A stretch of 64,000 nt of DNA from Eupeodes corollae (lineage: Eukaryota; Arthropoda; Insecta; Diptera; Syrphidae). The stretch lies in NCBI RefSeq assembly GCF_945859685.1, contig NC_079148.1:6696001-6760000 (forward strand), read 5' to 3'. A program made the translations under genes and the position numbers. The notes below the pieces were generated by a model that had not been told where the DNA came from, ran no database searches, and saw only the letters and a program-made list of their open reading frames with translations. Below, piece after piece: positions 1-9,959 of this stretch; the first letter of the stretch is position 1; each line of letters opens with the position of its first letter.

Positions 1-46
1 GAATAATTTAAAAGTAGAAAAATCAAATAAAATTTATTATTTTCAG

Positions 47-832
47 ATGCCAAATACTGCACAGGAGTGGAAAGCAGTTGCTGCCGACTTTGAAAAGAAA
101 TGGAATTTCAACCACTGCATTGGCGCTATCGATGGGAAGCACGTCAATATAGTTAAACCAGCTAATTCCGGCTCTTACTATTTTAACTACAAGAAACAGT
201 TTAGCATAGTGATTATGGCACTAGTGAACGCAAACTATGAATTTCTAGGAATAGAGGCAGGCATCAACGGACGCGCCTCTGATTCTGGTATATTTGCTCA
301 GTCACAATTGAAGTACAATTATGATGAAGGCCTTCTGAATCTGCCACAACCAGAAAAACTACCATCATCTGATGACATACTTCCTTATGTTATAGTTGGA
401 GACGATGCTTTTCCTCTTTTGGAAAACCTGATGAAACCATACAGCCGCCATAATCTAACAAAGGAGGAACTAACTTTCAACTATAGATTATCAAGAGCTC
501 GCCGAATAGTAGAAAATGCATTCGGAATTTTGGCTAATCGGTTCAGAGTTTTACATACAACTATAAACTTAGCTCCTCATAAGGCAACTATAATTACACT
601 TACGTGCTGTTATTTGCATAATTATTTAATGAAAAGAAATAGGGCATCATACTTGAGAAATATTGAAAATGATGAAACTAATTTCTCGAAAGATGCACAA
701 CAAGCAAATTTAACTGGTTTACAGCCCATAAATAGTGGCAATACATCAGTAAATGCAGCTACAATACGTAATAAATTTTGTACTTATTTTAACACTACCG
801 GCAGTGTATCTTGGCAAAATAGTCAAATTTAA
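47..832 (+). CDS. PIF/Harbinger transposase (HARBI1-like DDE nuclease), 3' exon
   Basis: This 261-residue open frame matches the DDE_Tnp_4 nuclease of PIF/Harbinger transposons and the domesticated HARBI1 family, which cuts and joins DNA in the nucleus. The catalytic triad is visible: D29 in GAIDGKHV, D119 or D120 in VGDDAF, and E156 in RRIVENAFGILANRFR. The family signatures FNYKK, NGRASDSGIF and LTCCYLHNYL are also present. The frame opens directly after a pyrimidine-rich AG (ttattttcag, ending at 46). The ATG at 47 is therefore probably an internal Met just inside a 3' exon, with the N-terminal exon lying off the window. Family members usually have about 350-400 residues, so roughly the first quarter is missing. 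There are no stops or frameshifts, unlike nearly every other mobile-element gene here. AATAAA at 862-867 would serve as a polyA signal. The neighbouring MADF gene converges from the opposite strand. Confidence 0.88.
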   Translation: MPNTAQEWKAVAADFEKKWNFNHCIGAIDGKHVNIVKPANSGSYYFNYKKQFSIVIMALVNANYEFLGIEAGINGRASDSGIFAQSQLKYNYDEGLLNLPQPEKLPSSDDILPYVIVGDDAFPLLENLMKPYSRHNLTKEELTFNYRLSRARRIVENAFGILANRFRVLHTTINLAPHKATIITLTCCYLHNYLMKRNRASYLRNIENDETNFSKDAQQANLTGLQPINSGNTSVNAATIRNKFCTYFNTTGSVSWQNSQI

Positions 833-1267
833 CACATGTATTTAAATATGTTGAAAAAAAAAATAAAGAAAATATAAACAAAATATACTTTACCGTTTCT
901 GTGTCATTTTCCATGTCGAACGTATTAATTCCTTCCAGTTGGATTTCCTGGTCTCGCAGAAAATCCATTTGGTTGAAATACCAAAGGGTTGGCACATACA
1001 GGTCATCAGCACCTGCACCAGATTTTTCAAATTTCTTGACTTTGGCAAGTTCTCGCCTATATGATGCACGCAAAGATTTATATTTTTTTTCACACTGTCA
1101 ATTGTCGCACTTTGGTCTATTTCTTTATATTTTTTTAGTAAATTGTTCCAAGATTTATTTTTTTCAATTTTATTTTTATAATTGTCACACACACAATTCC
1201 AAATCGCATCTTCACCGCGCAAAATTTGAATAAATTCATCAATGAAATCACGGCTTACTGTCGCCAT
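795..1267 (-). pseudogene. MADF-domain DNA-binding protein of the Harbinger element, one frameshift
   Basis: Reading leftwards from ATG at 1267, the protein begins MATVSRDFIDEFIQIL and continues with the MADF pattern (EDAIWNCVCDNYKNK, then KSWNNLLKKYKEI). At a run of eight T on the + strand (1083-1090) the frame slips. The rest of the domain continues in another frame: LRASYRREL, then KKFEKSGAGADDLYVP, then LWYFNQMDFLRDQ, the classic C-terminal MADF half. A GTAAAG donor follows ACG near 893, so the frame down to 795 may partly read through an intron. Harbinger elements commonly encode a Myb/SANT- or MADF-type protein beside the transposase, and this tail-to-tail arrangement fits. A BESS domain, often found after MADF, is not seen. 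The one-base slip may be a true mutation or an assembly error in the homopolymer. Confidence 0.75.
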
Positions 1268-1335
1268 TGTTTTTCTTCCGCGATGTGCACTCCACGAAGA
1301 TCTGAATTAAAATGAAGTTTTGCTCGCGAACATCG

Positions 1336-1477
1336 CCACAGACGACGAACATTGAAACCGGCGAACACGATGAAATCGAAATTTTTCGGCAACAGAGTGC
1401 CGCTCGCGAACAACCCCACAGACGACGAATTTTGCGCGAGCACGAACGTGTTGCGCGAGCAAGTTCGTCGTCTGTGG
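1336..1477. repeat. Subterminal 14-bp motif, two direct and one inverted copy
   Basis: CCACAGACGACGAA occurs at 1336-1349 and 1416-1429, and its exact reverse complement at 1464-1477. The two direct copies are each preceded by GCTCGCGAACA. They lie in the presumed promoter/subterminal region, 70-210 bp upstream of the MADF start codon. Such clusters in DNA transposons are commonly binding sites for the transposase or its accessory DNA-binding protein; that role is inferred here. Confidence 0.7.
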
Positions 1478-1490
1478 CCACTTTTAATGT

Positions 1491-1513
1491 GTTGCGTTAT
1501 AAATGAACGCAAC
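1491..1513. repeat. 8-bp inverted repeat at the presumed Harbinger right end
   Basis: GTTGCGTT (1491-1498) and AACGCAAC (1506-1513) are perfect inverted repeats around a 7-base loop, ATAAATG. This sits at the point where the element appears to end. It may be part of the terminus or its flank. Confidence 0.4.
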
Positions 1514-4455
1514 AAAGTTCTTTTAATATTTAATTTTTATTTTTAAGAAAGACGATGCATTTGCATCCACTTGTCACTTATGTTTTGTTTAATTTTTTCG
1601 ATTTGACAAATGTCACAATCCTTTTACACGAGAACGAGAGAGAGCGGGACGGCCATAGTCATTCTGACCATGGTTCTCTCTGTCATTTTCATGAGGAAAA
1701 AAACAAGTTTCGTTTCAGGTTACCAAAGAGGAATTGTTTCCATGTAAGTGAAACCAAACCAGATGGACGGTTTGGGGAAGGTGAACTTTAAGCCGAAACA
1801 AACGCGTGAAGTTACTCAAACTGGAGAATGGCCCACGGCCCAACATAAAGTCTAAACAAATTGTAAATTTTGTAATTCTTTTGGTTAAATTCTTTTGTTT
1901 ATGCTGTTAATTTGTTTTGTTTAACATTAATTGTATTAATTTTGAAAAGAATGTAATACGGGAAACAAGTTTTATGGACTTATGGGCGGTTAAGTTTTGG
2001 GCATTTTAACTCGCTGTTAAATTAACAGTTCCTGAAGTATAGCTATTTTTCCTTTCCCTTCGAGCGGTCATTATGTCAAAGTTAAAGTTTAGTTAATTAC
2101 TTTAAAGGTTTTTCTCAATTTTAAATTTCTCGGTCTTTGTTCGATATCGAAGTAGAAAGTGGGGGAGGCTGAATGCTAATGTCCGACCAAAGGTCGATTT
2201 TCAACCGAAGCCGAATTATTAGGCTGAATGAAAATCTTCGGCCGAAGCCGAAGCCTAAGGTTGAAAAAAGTCAAGAATTCTCCTTTCCAATTGGATACAA
2301 ATATTATTTTTATTGAAATTTATTGCTTACAAAACAAAAAACAAACAAAACACAAACGATTCGCAAAAGGTGTCAGGCAAAATTCAAAAATTGAAATTCT
2401 GCGGCGGCGCCTACTATGATGGCACACAAGTGTTTTGAAATACCTATTCAAAAATTTCAAAAATTTAAATTTTTTTCCGGCGCCTGTTACGATGCTCGAT
2501 ATACCTAATAAACAGATTCTTCGGCTTGATGAGATTTTCATGCGTGTATATGCCGCTTTAGACTGTCGAACTCAATATATACTATGGTAAGACAATTTGG
2601 AAAAACAACTAAGTTTAAAAAAAAACGTTATTTTTGAATTAAAGTTCAAATAAATTAAAATAGAAACACATATTAAGCTCCTTCTAAGTCAATTTGTAAA
2701 TGTCGTTCATCCAAATATACTGTTTAAAAAGTACTGAATAAATTTAATAAGAAAAAATCCTTTAAATTTGTGTCCTTAGAAAAAAATAGTGGGATTAGAA
2801 ACATAAACTTGAGGCACTTATCCACGTCTTCATGTGTATTAACATCATATTTCGCATTGTTATTGTCCTTGAATCATAGCTTATCCTTTAAAAAAAATCT
2901 ATGTTGCCACTAATACAAAATTCTTGTTAAGGAATTTACCTGCCTATACCTGGTGTTTGATCTTTTTAATAAAATTAAAAGGCTTTTTGAACTTTTTTTA
3001 ACCGCGATTCCAACCTTTTCCTGAGTATCTTGTTGCAGATGGAATACCTATCACTTTTGAATACTCTATCTGCCGCTAGGCATGTAAATGAAATTAATTT
3101 CATATTTCTCTCTTTTTTGACAGGTGGAAATGCTGAGCTACGTGGAATCGGGATGGATGAATATATCAAAGGAAATTCCACCATTGTTTGAAAATAAACA
3201 TTCAAAACAAAATTAAAATAAACAAAAATAAAAATAAAAGGTATAAACACACAAAATAAAACATAACTCATTTTATTAGATGCATATACTCGTAGGAGCA
3301 GGATATACGAGGACGAGTGAATACTCTCCATCATACATATGCACCATCTCCATCATCATTCGTATCGTAACGAGATGGTGGTGTACCGAAACGTTTCTGA
3401 CGTCTATACTCTCCACATATTGTTGAAATAATTTCAAAAGCCGAAAACAACAACAACACAAAAAGAACAGAACTGAACTGAAAAAAAAGAATCATCAAAA
3501 ACTGGCAAACAGCCAAAAATTGAGGCTCCTGTTGTGTGAATGTGTATAGTTTATCCAGGACAAAGTTTCAGTTTCTAGAAGAATGTTTTCCCGCAGGTCA
3601 TGGCCTAGAATAACGTATAGTGGGTATCGCGCCCCCCACCGCCCCGTTCGTCGTAGCCGCCACGCGGCTTGAACGTGTGCTTACACTGAACATTCAAAGA
3701 GAGGTGTAGTGGATGGTTGAGGAGGCTCTAGTGAGGCGGTGCCGAAGCAGATACATCCATATGAAAACCCATAGACAAATATATCAGCATATCCTTGTTG
3801 GGATAAGGAAAAAACTTGTTGTTATAAATTTATTTTAATGTTCTCTCCAAAAACTCTGCAGTCAAGCAGGAACCAGGACCAGAATATCCAAGCATGGCAC
3901 AGGAGTAGAGCTGCTCCGTATATAGGTATGCAATACTCATACATATGTCTAGGTATAGGTGTATTCAACATTGTATGGATACAGAAAACGGATGACAGGT
4001 AGATATGCAGGAAGGCATGTGAATGGAGTTGAGCCAAAGGCGCATTTGCGCGACTATAATGTTTAATTAAGTTAATTACATGATTTTCGGAAGGATAGCG
4101 ATACAGACTGAGCTTAATATTATTTTATGCCTTGATTGTCGTATGAAATATACAATTTTCTAAGACAGAAACATCAAAAGGGGAAGAAAATGGTTAGTTT
4201 TTCTCTCTCTCTTTCTCCCTCTGTCTTGGGCTTTGGGAGAATGAAATTTAGCTTGACTTGTTTTCAGCCTGGAGCCTTGAAAATAGAATTTTGTAGAAGT
4301 AGGTGTTTTGAGAAGATCGTTTTATAAAAAGTGGAAAATTGAATCACCTTGTTAATGTCTTCCAAAACTGAAATCCGACTGAGAATTAAGGACATAAAGC
4401 TAGATTTCATTGCTTAAGAAGTCTTAAGGAAGTTACAAAAAAATAAATAATTATA
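1514..4455. other. No gene recognised; AT-rich non-coding DNA
   Basis: No frame here resembles a known protein and none shows splice-flanked coding character. Visible features are a GCCGAA-rich stretch at about 2200-2260 and two loosely repeated segments ending in GGCGCCT (about 2385-2420 and 2456-2494). There is also a GC-richer patch at 3640-3740 in otherwise AT-rich sequence. It may be intergenic or intronic. Confidence 0.5.
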
Positions 4456-4460
4456 AATAA

Positions 4461-4670
4461 GGTAGCGCAACAGTCCTTAGAGAACCAGAACCTATTGTGA
4501 CTTACAACTTTAAACCATTCCTGTGTGCGAGGAATGTCTCCAGGGATGGAGGGGACCTACAGTTTTAAGCCGAATCCGAACGGCTAATTTGAGAAAGCAC
4601 TTTTCATGACAAGGATAACTTTTGGAGAATTTGTCCATTCCTCGCAAGAGGCAGTACCCGTGAAAAAAAC
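4461..4670 (-). mobile_element. SINE copy 1, 5'-truncated body
   Basis: On the minus strand this copy carries the same body as the copies at 50812 and 57736. It has the block containing CTCTTGCGAGGAAT, the GCCGTTCGGATTCGG-like block, the GTAGGTCCCCTCCAT block, CGCACACAGGAATGGTT and the 3' terminus GGACTGTTGCGCTACC. The tRNA-like head seen in the third copy is not recognisable here. After the terminus the minus strand runs into an AT-rich tail. The 3' end resembles that of the RTE LINEs. Confidence 0.75.
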
Positions 4671-4869
4671 ATTGGACCATACCTTGTAACAAACTTACTG
4701 GTCCCATACGGACACTCTAAGTTAAATAGTAATACTTAATTCTAATGCCTTTCTGCCCTAAGATCTATTTAACTTCAATTCAATTTTATTTTATTTTTCA
4801 TTTATTAGAAAATTTTCCAAAATTTCAATATCTTTTTTTATTTTTACCTGAAGCCAATGCTTAAAACCC

Positions 4870-6475
4870 CAATCCCGACTGCCCACTATCAAGTACCGAT
4901 GGAAGCCACCAAAACTGATTCTCCTGCTTCAACCTATCAGTTCGGTCATTTTCGGACACAGCCCTACTGAATCGAAATAGCTCTGCTCTGCCTTATGGCA
5001 TGACCTCCCGATTGTACAGCAGTCGCCTATTCACGGTTCGTCGTCTGACGTGGTAGATTGGCGGAACTGCCAATCTATCCTGTATCGGACCGCATCTATA
5101 TAAAAAGGGGAATGTTCCGGGTGGAATGAAGCCGCTGAAGCGTACACTCTCAAAATGATCGTCGTTCGAATAGAACCCCCCGAAAATATAATTGTATAAT
5201 AAAGACAAAGCTCTTGCAAAGTGAACTCGAACGAGTTTTATCACGAAATTGTCAATTCTGTTGATTCGAGCCCCGTTGTATAGGACCTCGTTGGAATAGT
5301 AATACACGAATAAAGATTCGGCTGTTCGGTATAAGCCACATCTCCATCCGGGAAGTGGCAACGTTGAACCACACAGGACAACTATAAACGATCATCGGCC
5401 ATATTAGGGCCATGTAGCAAATTACCTTCACTCTGGAGTCAAGCCGACTGCTAAAAAACGGCCGTTTCGTCAGATCGAAGGCTCCTCTGGCCCTGGTCAG
5501 AGCAGCATTTATATGTCTGTCGAAATATAAATACTGATCTAACCAGATACCGAGGTACTTAACTACACTTTTTCTCGCTAATCGCTGCCCGTGAAGATCA
5601 ACGATGACCATCTTGCTCCAATTCTTGCACGTATCCCTCGTGGCCCTGGCCAACGGAGTCCGGAACAGAATTGTCTCCGACTTCTGGACATTTATTTTCA
5701 GCCGCCCTCGCAATATCGCTGAATCTTGTCGAAATCACGCTGCAAAAGAATTCTAATAACCTCAACCTTTCGGGCCGTTCTGTACGCAATAAGATCGTCG
5801 GCGAACGCAATTGCCTTTGTAAGACTACCTATCAGATCGCTGGCTGGTGTAAATGCTGAAGAGAATCGGCGAATTCACCACTCCCTGTTAAAGACCATTT
5901 TTGATTAGGAATGTTGTGGTAGAAGTTACATTGCCACTTTTGACAGCAAACTTTCTACCGTTAAGCATATCGTAAAGTATATACAACAATGGCTTGCTTA
6001 TGCCAAGCCTGCTCTGTTTTAAGTAAAGACCCTCTAACGAATAGGTGTCAAAGGAATTTTCCAAATCAACAAGAACAGCACCTGTGTATTGTTGTTTTGA
6101 TTTATTCCATTGGATATCAGGAATAAGTTTAGACGCAGAATTTTGTCATGACCCGCCTTGAACCTTAACTGTTTATCCGGAATTATTTTGTTGTCCGCAG
6201 CCCACTTAGTCAGAGCCCTCTTGATGATTTTTGCTGATGCTCGGAAGAAGACTTTTCCACCGAAGATTTTCCGGGTTGGAGTTGTCCTTTACCTTTTTCG
6301 GGAGAGGATGAACCACAGCGGCCTTCAAATGCACCATATACATTATTCAGTGCATTAATGAAGAGCGTGGTGTAAATGTCAATTGCCTAAATCGGAAAAT
6401 ATCTTAGTACTACATCGACATATTCCATCGACACCTGCTGACAGTCCTACGTATTAACCATCATGCCTCGGGTAC
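4870..6475 (-). pseudogene. Jockey-like LINE reverse transcriptase, degenerate and 5'-truncated
   Basis: The minus strand encodes most of a non-LTR reverse transcriptase broken by stops and frame changes. From 5' to 3' there is an early RT block near 6440; a block reading KWAADNKIIPDKQ near 6200; a palm block resembling VLVDLENSFDTYSLEGL near 6060; and motif B resembling GLQQGVVNSPILFSIYT around 5880. These are followed by the thumb frame at 5252-5713 (KINVQKSETILFR, VKYLGIWLDQYLYFDRHIN). The C-terminal frame at 4993-5361 includes GLYRTAESLFVYYYSNEVLY and RIDNFVIKLVR. These blocks match jockey-clade elements, in which an APE endonuclease precedes the RT; that N-terminal part is absent. The 5' truncation point abuts a mariner remnant. 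Confidence 0.78.
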
Positions 6476-6478
6476 TTA

Positions 6479-7258
6479 CAAAAGGTGTTTTAAAAATAAT
6501 TATGCATAAGAAATTTAAAGCTGGAGTTTTATCCCAAAATAACAAATTTATAGTATTTTAAAAAGGTTCTTAAGCGTTGGCAAAAAAAACCTAGTACTTT
6601 AACTTCACAAAAAGGTGACAGTTGAGTGTCAGTTTTTTATAGTCTTTCCTCAAATTCAAGAAAGAAAAAGTCATTAATAATGGTTTTAGAGCATTCCTCA
6701 ATGCATACGTTATGCCCGCCTTCATTTTATGGAAATATAAACCAACTTCCAATAGAGTCCACCAAATAGTGACTATTGAGAAGGGAAAGCGGTGGCTTTC
6801 GGATTATGATCACTCTAAATATGACAGTTTTGGTTATTAAATTATCCATTCAGCCAAAAATGAGCTTCTTAGCTGAACAAAACTTTCTTGTAAAAATCAA
6901 ATTCGGTGGCCATCTTCTTTTGGGCCCATTCACAGAAAGTGCGACGTGCTTGATGGTTGTTCGGCTTCAATTTGTGTACGAGTTAAAATCCTTTCTTGAA
7001 TTTTTCTTTCGAAAATCTTCCATAATCTACTATAGAATAAACTTGGTGCAAAACTTATCCATGACGCAGCGTGTGATGCTTCGTAAGAACCGACCTAGTA
7101 TAAATGTGCACTATTTACAAACGTTGTTCAGGAGGAAACCCATTCAATATGAAACGGCAAACCAAATTGAGCATAAATCAAGTGACAGCTGTCAAAAGTG
7201 CTTACTCTGAAAAAAGATGTCAGAATAAGAACCAAAGTTCTAAAAAAGAAACACCAGT
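6479..7258 (-). pseudogene. DD41D (rosa-type) mariner transposase fragment
   Basis: The minus strand contains degenerate blocks of a mariner-like transposase: an arm resembling RRTFCEWAQKKMATEFDFYKK (as broken frames), a catalytic-core block resembling VLFS-EAHFWLNG, and NNQNCHI followed by a segment like the usual VTIWWGLW. These match the intact catalytic region of the copy at 38101-38998. The ends resemble that copy's TIR: AAAGGTGTTTTAAAAA on the left, and TGGTGTTTCTTTTTTAGAAC on the right read in reverse complement. Each lies next to TA (6477-6478 and 7259-7260), the mariner target. The second half of the transposase is deleted or unrecognisable. Confidence 0.6.
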
Positions 7259-7260
7259 TA

Positions 7261-8263
7261 TATTCTCTTCATAAAATCAGTGCTTAACACACAACGCTGG
7301 TTGTTTTATTACAAACCTTGTTGATTGTGTTCTAATAAAAAAGCAACTTTAAAGCTCTGGACACACTTAACAGAAAAAGAAACACGATTTTGAATTTTAC
7401 AGTTCATGCTCTGTTCAGAAAAAAAAAACTCTGTCCGGATACAAAAAAGAAACGAGCCTTTAAGTAAAGACGAAGATATATATAAATGGAAATTACCCTG
7501 AGGCTCCACTTAAAATAAATGATTGCAAGAAATGTGTCATGTAGATAATGTATCTTGATTTGAAGTTCACATTAATTATTAAATCATTTAGTACATTAAC
7601 AAATTACTATATTATAGTTTATGGTTTATTTTTTGAAATGTGTTCAAATTTATTACAATAACTTTCTGCGAATATTTGTGTGGTCATTTGCATTTTCCCA
7701 AAGTATCTCTTTTTTATAAAAAATGGATTTACAAAAAATCTGTCATTTCTTTTTATTGAGGTCGTTCTGACTCTTCCCGCAATTTCATGAAACAATGAAA
7801 CAATTTCAGTGTCTTAATCTCTAAAATCAAAAGACGTGATTTACTTGATGAGATTATAGCAAAGAATGCATAATTACAGCTTAATTTGCAGACACTGTTA
7901 AAGAAATATAAGCTTTAGTTATACTGTCACACAATATGTCAGATATAATTATTGCTAATGGAAGTGCGGCCTTAACTTTGCCCCATATACACTGTACGTG
8001 AGTGTAACAGATAGTTAAAACCTATAAATGTCAAATCGTTGATTGAATTAAAAATTAAAATTTATTTTGAAAAACATAAACTGGTAACATTTTATTGAAA
8101 ATTAATAACATATATGTAATTGTACATACGGGGTTGTTAAAAAGGATAAAATAAAGGAAGTGGAATATTTTTCTAAAAGAACGTAATGCGAATAGTTGAT
8201 AATTTACTTAATCAAACTTAACCTTAAAATATTTGACATGTATTTTGATTAAAAGCTAAAAAA
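7261..8263. other. No gene recognised; AT-rich non-coding DNA
   Basis: The stretch is AT-rich, with short frames only. None has recognisable domains. Nothing but scattered TGACA/TGTCA words is visible. Confidence 0.5.
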
Positions 8264-8266
8264 TTA

Positions 8267-8609
8267 TGGCTGAATCACAAAAACTCTTCAGCTTCGGCTT
8301 CGTCTGCGTTACGTTGGGCCTGCTTCGAGGTTGCTTTGAATGACATTTCTATTATTTCATCCCTCCAAATAGCAAATATTTTGTTTGTTGACATTATTTT
8401 AAAGCTGTTGAGCTGTCAGACAACGCAAGTGTTCAGATAATTGAACTAGAGCTTCCCTTTGGAGTCCCATTACGTTTCATTACGTTCTTTTCCTTACGAT
8501 TGTCAAACGAAACGTGAAGCTCCATTGTGATAGTATTCATTGAATTCCTATGGCTGAACTCGTAAACGTCAGGTGAAGTCAAAGATAATGCGTGTTTGTG
8601 ATTCAGCCA
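8267..8609. mobile_element. MITE with 15-bp perfect TIR and TTA target duplication
   Basis: TGGCTGAATCACAAA starts at 8267 and its exact reverse complement ends at 8609, enclosing 343 bp without coding potential. TTA lies directly outside both ends (8264-8266 and 8610-8612). A 3-bp TTA duplication is the TWA signature of PIF/Harbinger (Tourist-type) elements. The interior is richer in GC than the flanks and includes several ACGTAATG/CATTACGTT words in both orientations. Confidence 0.75.
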
Positions 8610-9035
8610 TTATTTATTAATCAAAAACTAACAAAAGTTGTTTGGTTCTGGTTTCAAAGCTTTAGATTTCCTACATGCTTTTTATATTGCTTTTAAATGT
8701 AAATAAGTAAAATGACAGTTTACTTTAAGGGATCCTTGGCTAAGAAAAAAAAATAAGACTCAGGAAAAATTGTGTATGGTAATTTATTATTATCAAATTC
8801 CATTAATACCTTTTCTGTTTTTTAAAATGCTTAAAATAAGGAAAATCCACTGTGGATTATTGAAACAATTAAATTTTGAAGAATGTATGAATTATTATTA
8901 AAAAATAAGTATTTTTTAAAATATAAAAGCTCAGAAAATATGAAGTGAATGTTATGACCGCCTAAGTAGGTTACCATTCAGCAAAAAGTTTTCGAAAACC
9001 CGAAAATTGTTCACACCGAAAATTTACACGTTTTC

Positions 9036-9057
9036 ATTTGACATTTAAATGTCAAAT
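9036..9057. repeat. 22-bp perfect palindrome
   Basis: The half-site ATTTGACATTT is followed immediately by its reverse complement AAATGTCAAAT. It lies about 75 bp upstream of the ATPAF2-like fragment. Confidence 0.7.
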
Positions 9058-9130
9058 TTTGTGTTGATGAATAAATTTGTGAGTAAAAAGTTTTGTTCTT
9101 CTCAAATTATTTGTGAAATGTTACTAAACG

Positions 9131-9541
9131 ATGATGAGTAACTCAAACAACATTTCAGAACGAGCCGCAGAACTTTCGATATACCTACTCTGCAATGAAC
9201 TAAATTATCTGGAAATGCAAGATACAAACTTTAGCCTTGTAGAGGTACTTATCAAGTTGATTTTCAGGAAGACAAAGATCTATACGAGCTCCAAAAGAAC
9301 GAATGGGATCCCGTCATTGAGTACATTCTCCTAAGGATTTTTCTTTGGCGTCCACATCTTTAAGTCGATAATCCTTTCCTGTGCTGTGATAGAGCAGCAT
9401 ATCAGAGCAGGCAAAGCTGTAACACTACTCGTAGCTCGTCTCGAAGAAGAGTTTCAACTGAAGTCCTGTGGATGGGTGGAATGGGCTCATGGGACATGAA
9501 CCAACAAGAATAACAAGCTCGCTTCGCTGCAGCTTGGCTCC
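9131..9541 (+). pseudogene. ATPAF2-like (F1-ATPase assembly factor 2) gene fragment
   Basis: ATPAF2 (Atp12 family) is a mitochondrial chaperone that assembles the alpha subunit into F1-ATPase. Three blocks match it. The first is TNFSLVE joined across a 23-nt GT-AG remnant (gtacttatc to ttttcag) to EDKDLYELQKNEWDPVIEY at about 9210-9325. The second is KSIILSCAVIEQHI followed by AVTLLVARLEEEFQL and GWVEWAH at about 9361-9495. The third, in a shifted frame, is DMNQQE-QARFAAA. Between blocks one and two roughly 30-40 residues are missing. Stops interrupt every frame, and the intron remnant is too short for normal splicing. The fragment ends at a perfect hairpin that joins it to an HPF1-like exon on the opposite strand. 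This is decayed genomic DNA, not an intact gene. Confidence 0.72.
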
Positions 9542-9565
9542 GTTCAATCACCCTTGTGATTGAAC
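9542..9565. repeat. Perfect 10-bp hairpin at the ATPAF2/HPF1 junction
   Basis: GTTCAATCAC (9542-9551) and GTGATTGAAC (9556-9565) flank a 4-base loop. The hairpin sits where + strand ATPAF2-like similarity stops and - strand HPF1-like similarity begins. Confidence 0.8.
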
Positions 9566-9895
9566 CGCAAAGTCTTTTCCAGGTAGTAAGCGAAAGCGTC
9601 GAACATATTTGTGGCGACGAGTTCGAAGACGCATCCCTGGGAAACGTCATTAAAAACTATGAGCAAGTCTTCCTTGTCCTTGGGGTGGTCACACCAATAG
9701 CCATAGTGACTACCGGTTCCTTGCTTAACAAAGAGCGTTCGAAACCGTGGAGGATCATAATAGAACCGCCAGTGCCGCAAATAGTCAACGGGGCTCTTAT
9801 TCTCGACGTTAGCAAAATTTCCATATTCTGTATATAAAAAACAAAAGCCAATAATTCTTATTTTGTAAATAAATTGTGTAAATAATATTACTTAC
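9544..9895 (-). pseudogene. HPF1-like (histone PARylation factor 1) exon fragment
   Basis: HPF1 completes the active site of PARP1/2 and directs ADP-ribosylation to serine at DNA breaks. The minus-strand frame from 9827 to 9544 contains the family block RHWRFYYDPPRFRTLFV. SHYGYWCDHPKD, IVFNDVSQGC and ATNMFDAFAYYLEKTL follow; these match the region preceding the family's C-terminal domain. The exon opens after a good acceptor (tatatacag, ending at 9828). A consensus GTAAGT donor at 9895-9890 suggests a 68-bp retained intron, so the copy arose at DNA level rather than by retrotransposition. The frame stops at the hairpin junction, and the C-terminal half, which holds the catalytic Glu, is missing. 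An E-box promoter motif lies at 9942-9951, upstream on this strand. Confidence 0.72.
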
Positions 9896-9941
9896 CATTA
9901 CCAAATCTATTTCAAAATGAATATTTGTTTTGACAGCAGCC

Positions 9942-9951
9942 ATCAGCTGTT
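9942..9951. promoter_or_regulatory. E-box core-promoter motif ATCAGCTGTT
   Basis: ATCAGCTGTT fits the Drosophila core-promoter E-box consensus AWCAGCTGWT. It lies about 50 bp upstream of the putative first exon of the HPF1-like fragment on the minus strand. It may be a relic of that gene's promoter. Confidence 0.45.
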
Positions 9952-9959
9952 TTGTTTAC

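Larger units (their letters stand above)
1..1500. mobile_element. PIF/Harbinger DNA transposon, right-hand part
   Basis: The transposase exon and the convergent MADF gene form the two-gene unit typical of autonomous Harbinger elements. The left end lies outside the window. The right end is inferred near 1497-1500, where the coding and subterminal repeat region gives way to ordinary AT-rich DNA at gttgcgt followed by TATAA. Harbinger elements duplicate a 3-bp TWA target. The exact terminus cannot be proven without the left end. Confidence 0.6.

Noticed and set aside
6776..7210. 144-codon open frame on the + strand
   Set aside because: It is antisense to the mariner transposase remnant, where minus-strand blocks match the family; the + frame has no similarity.
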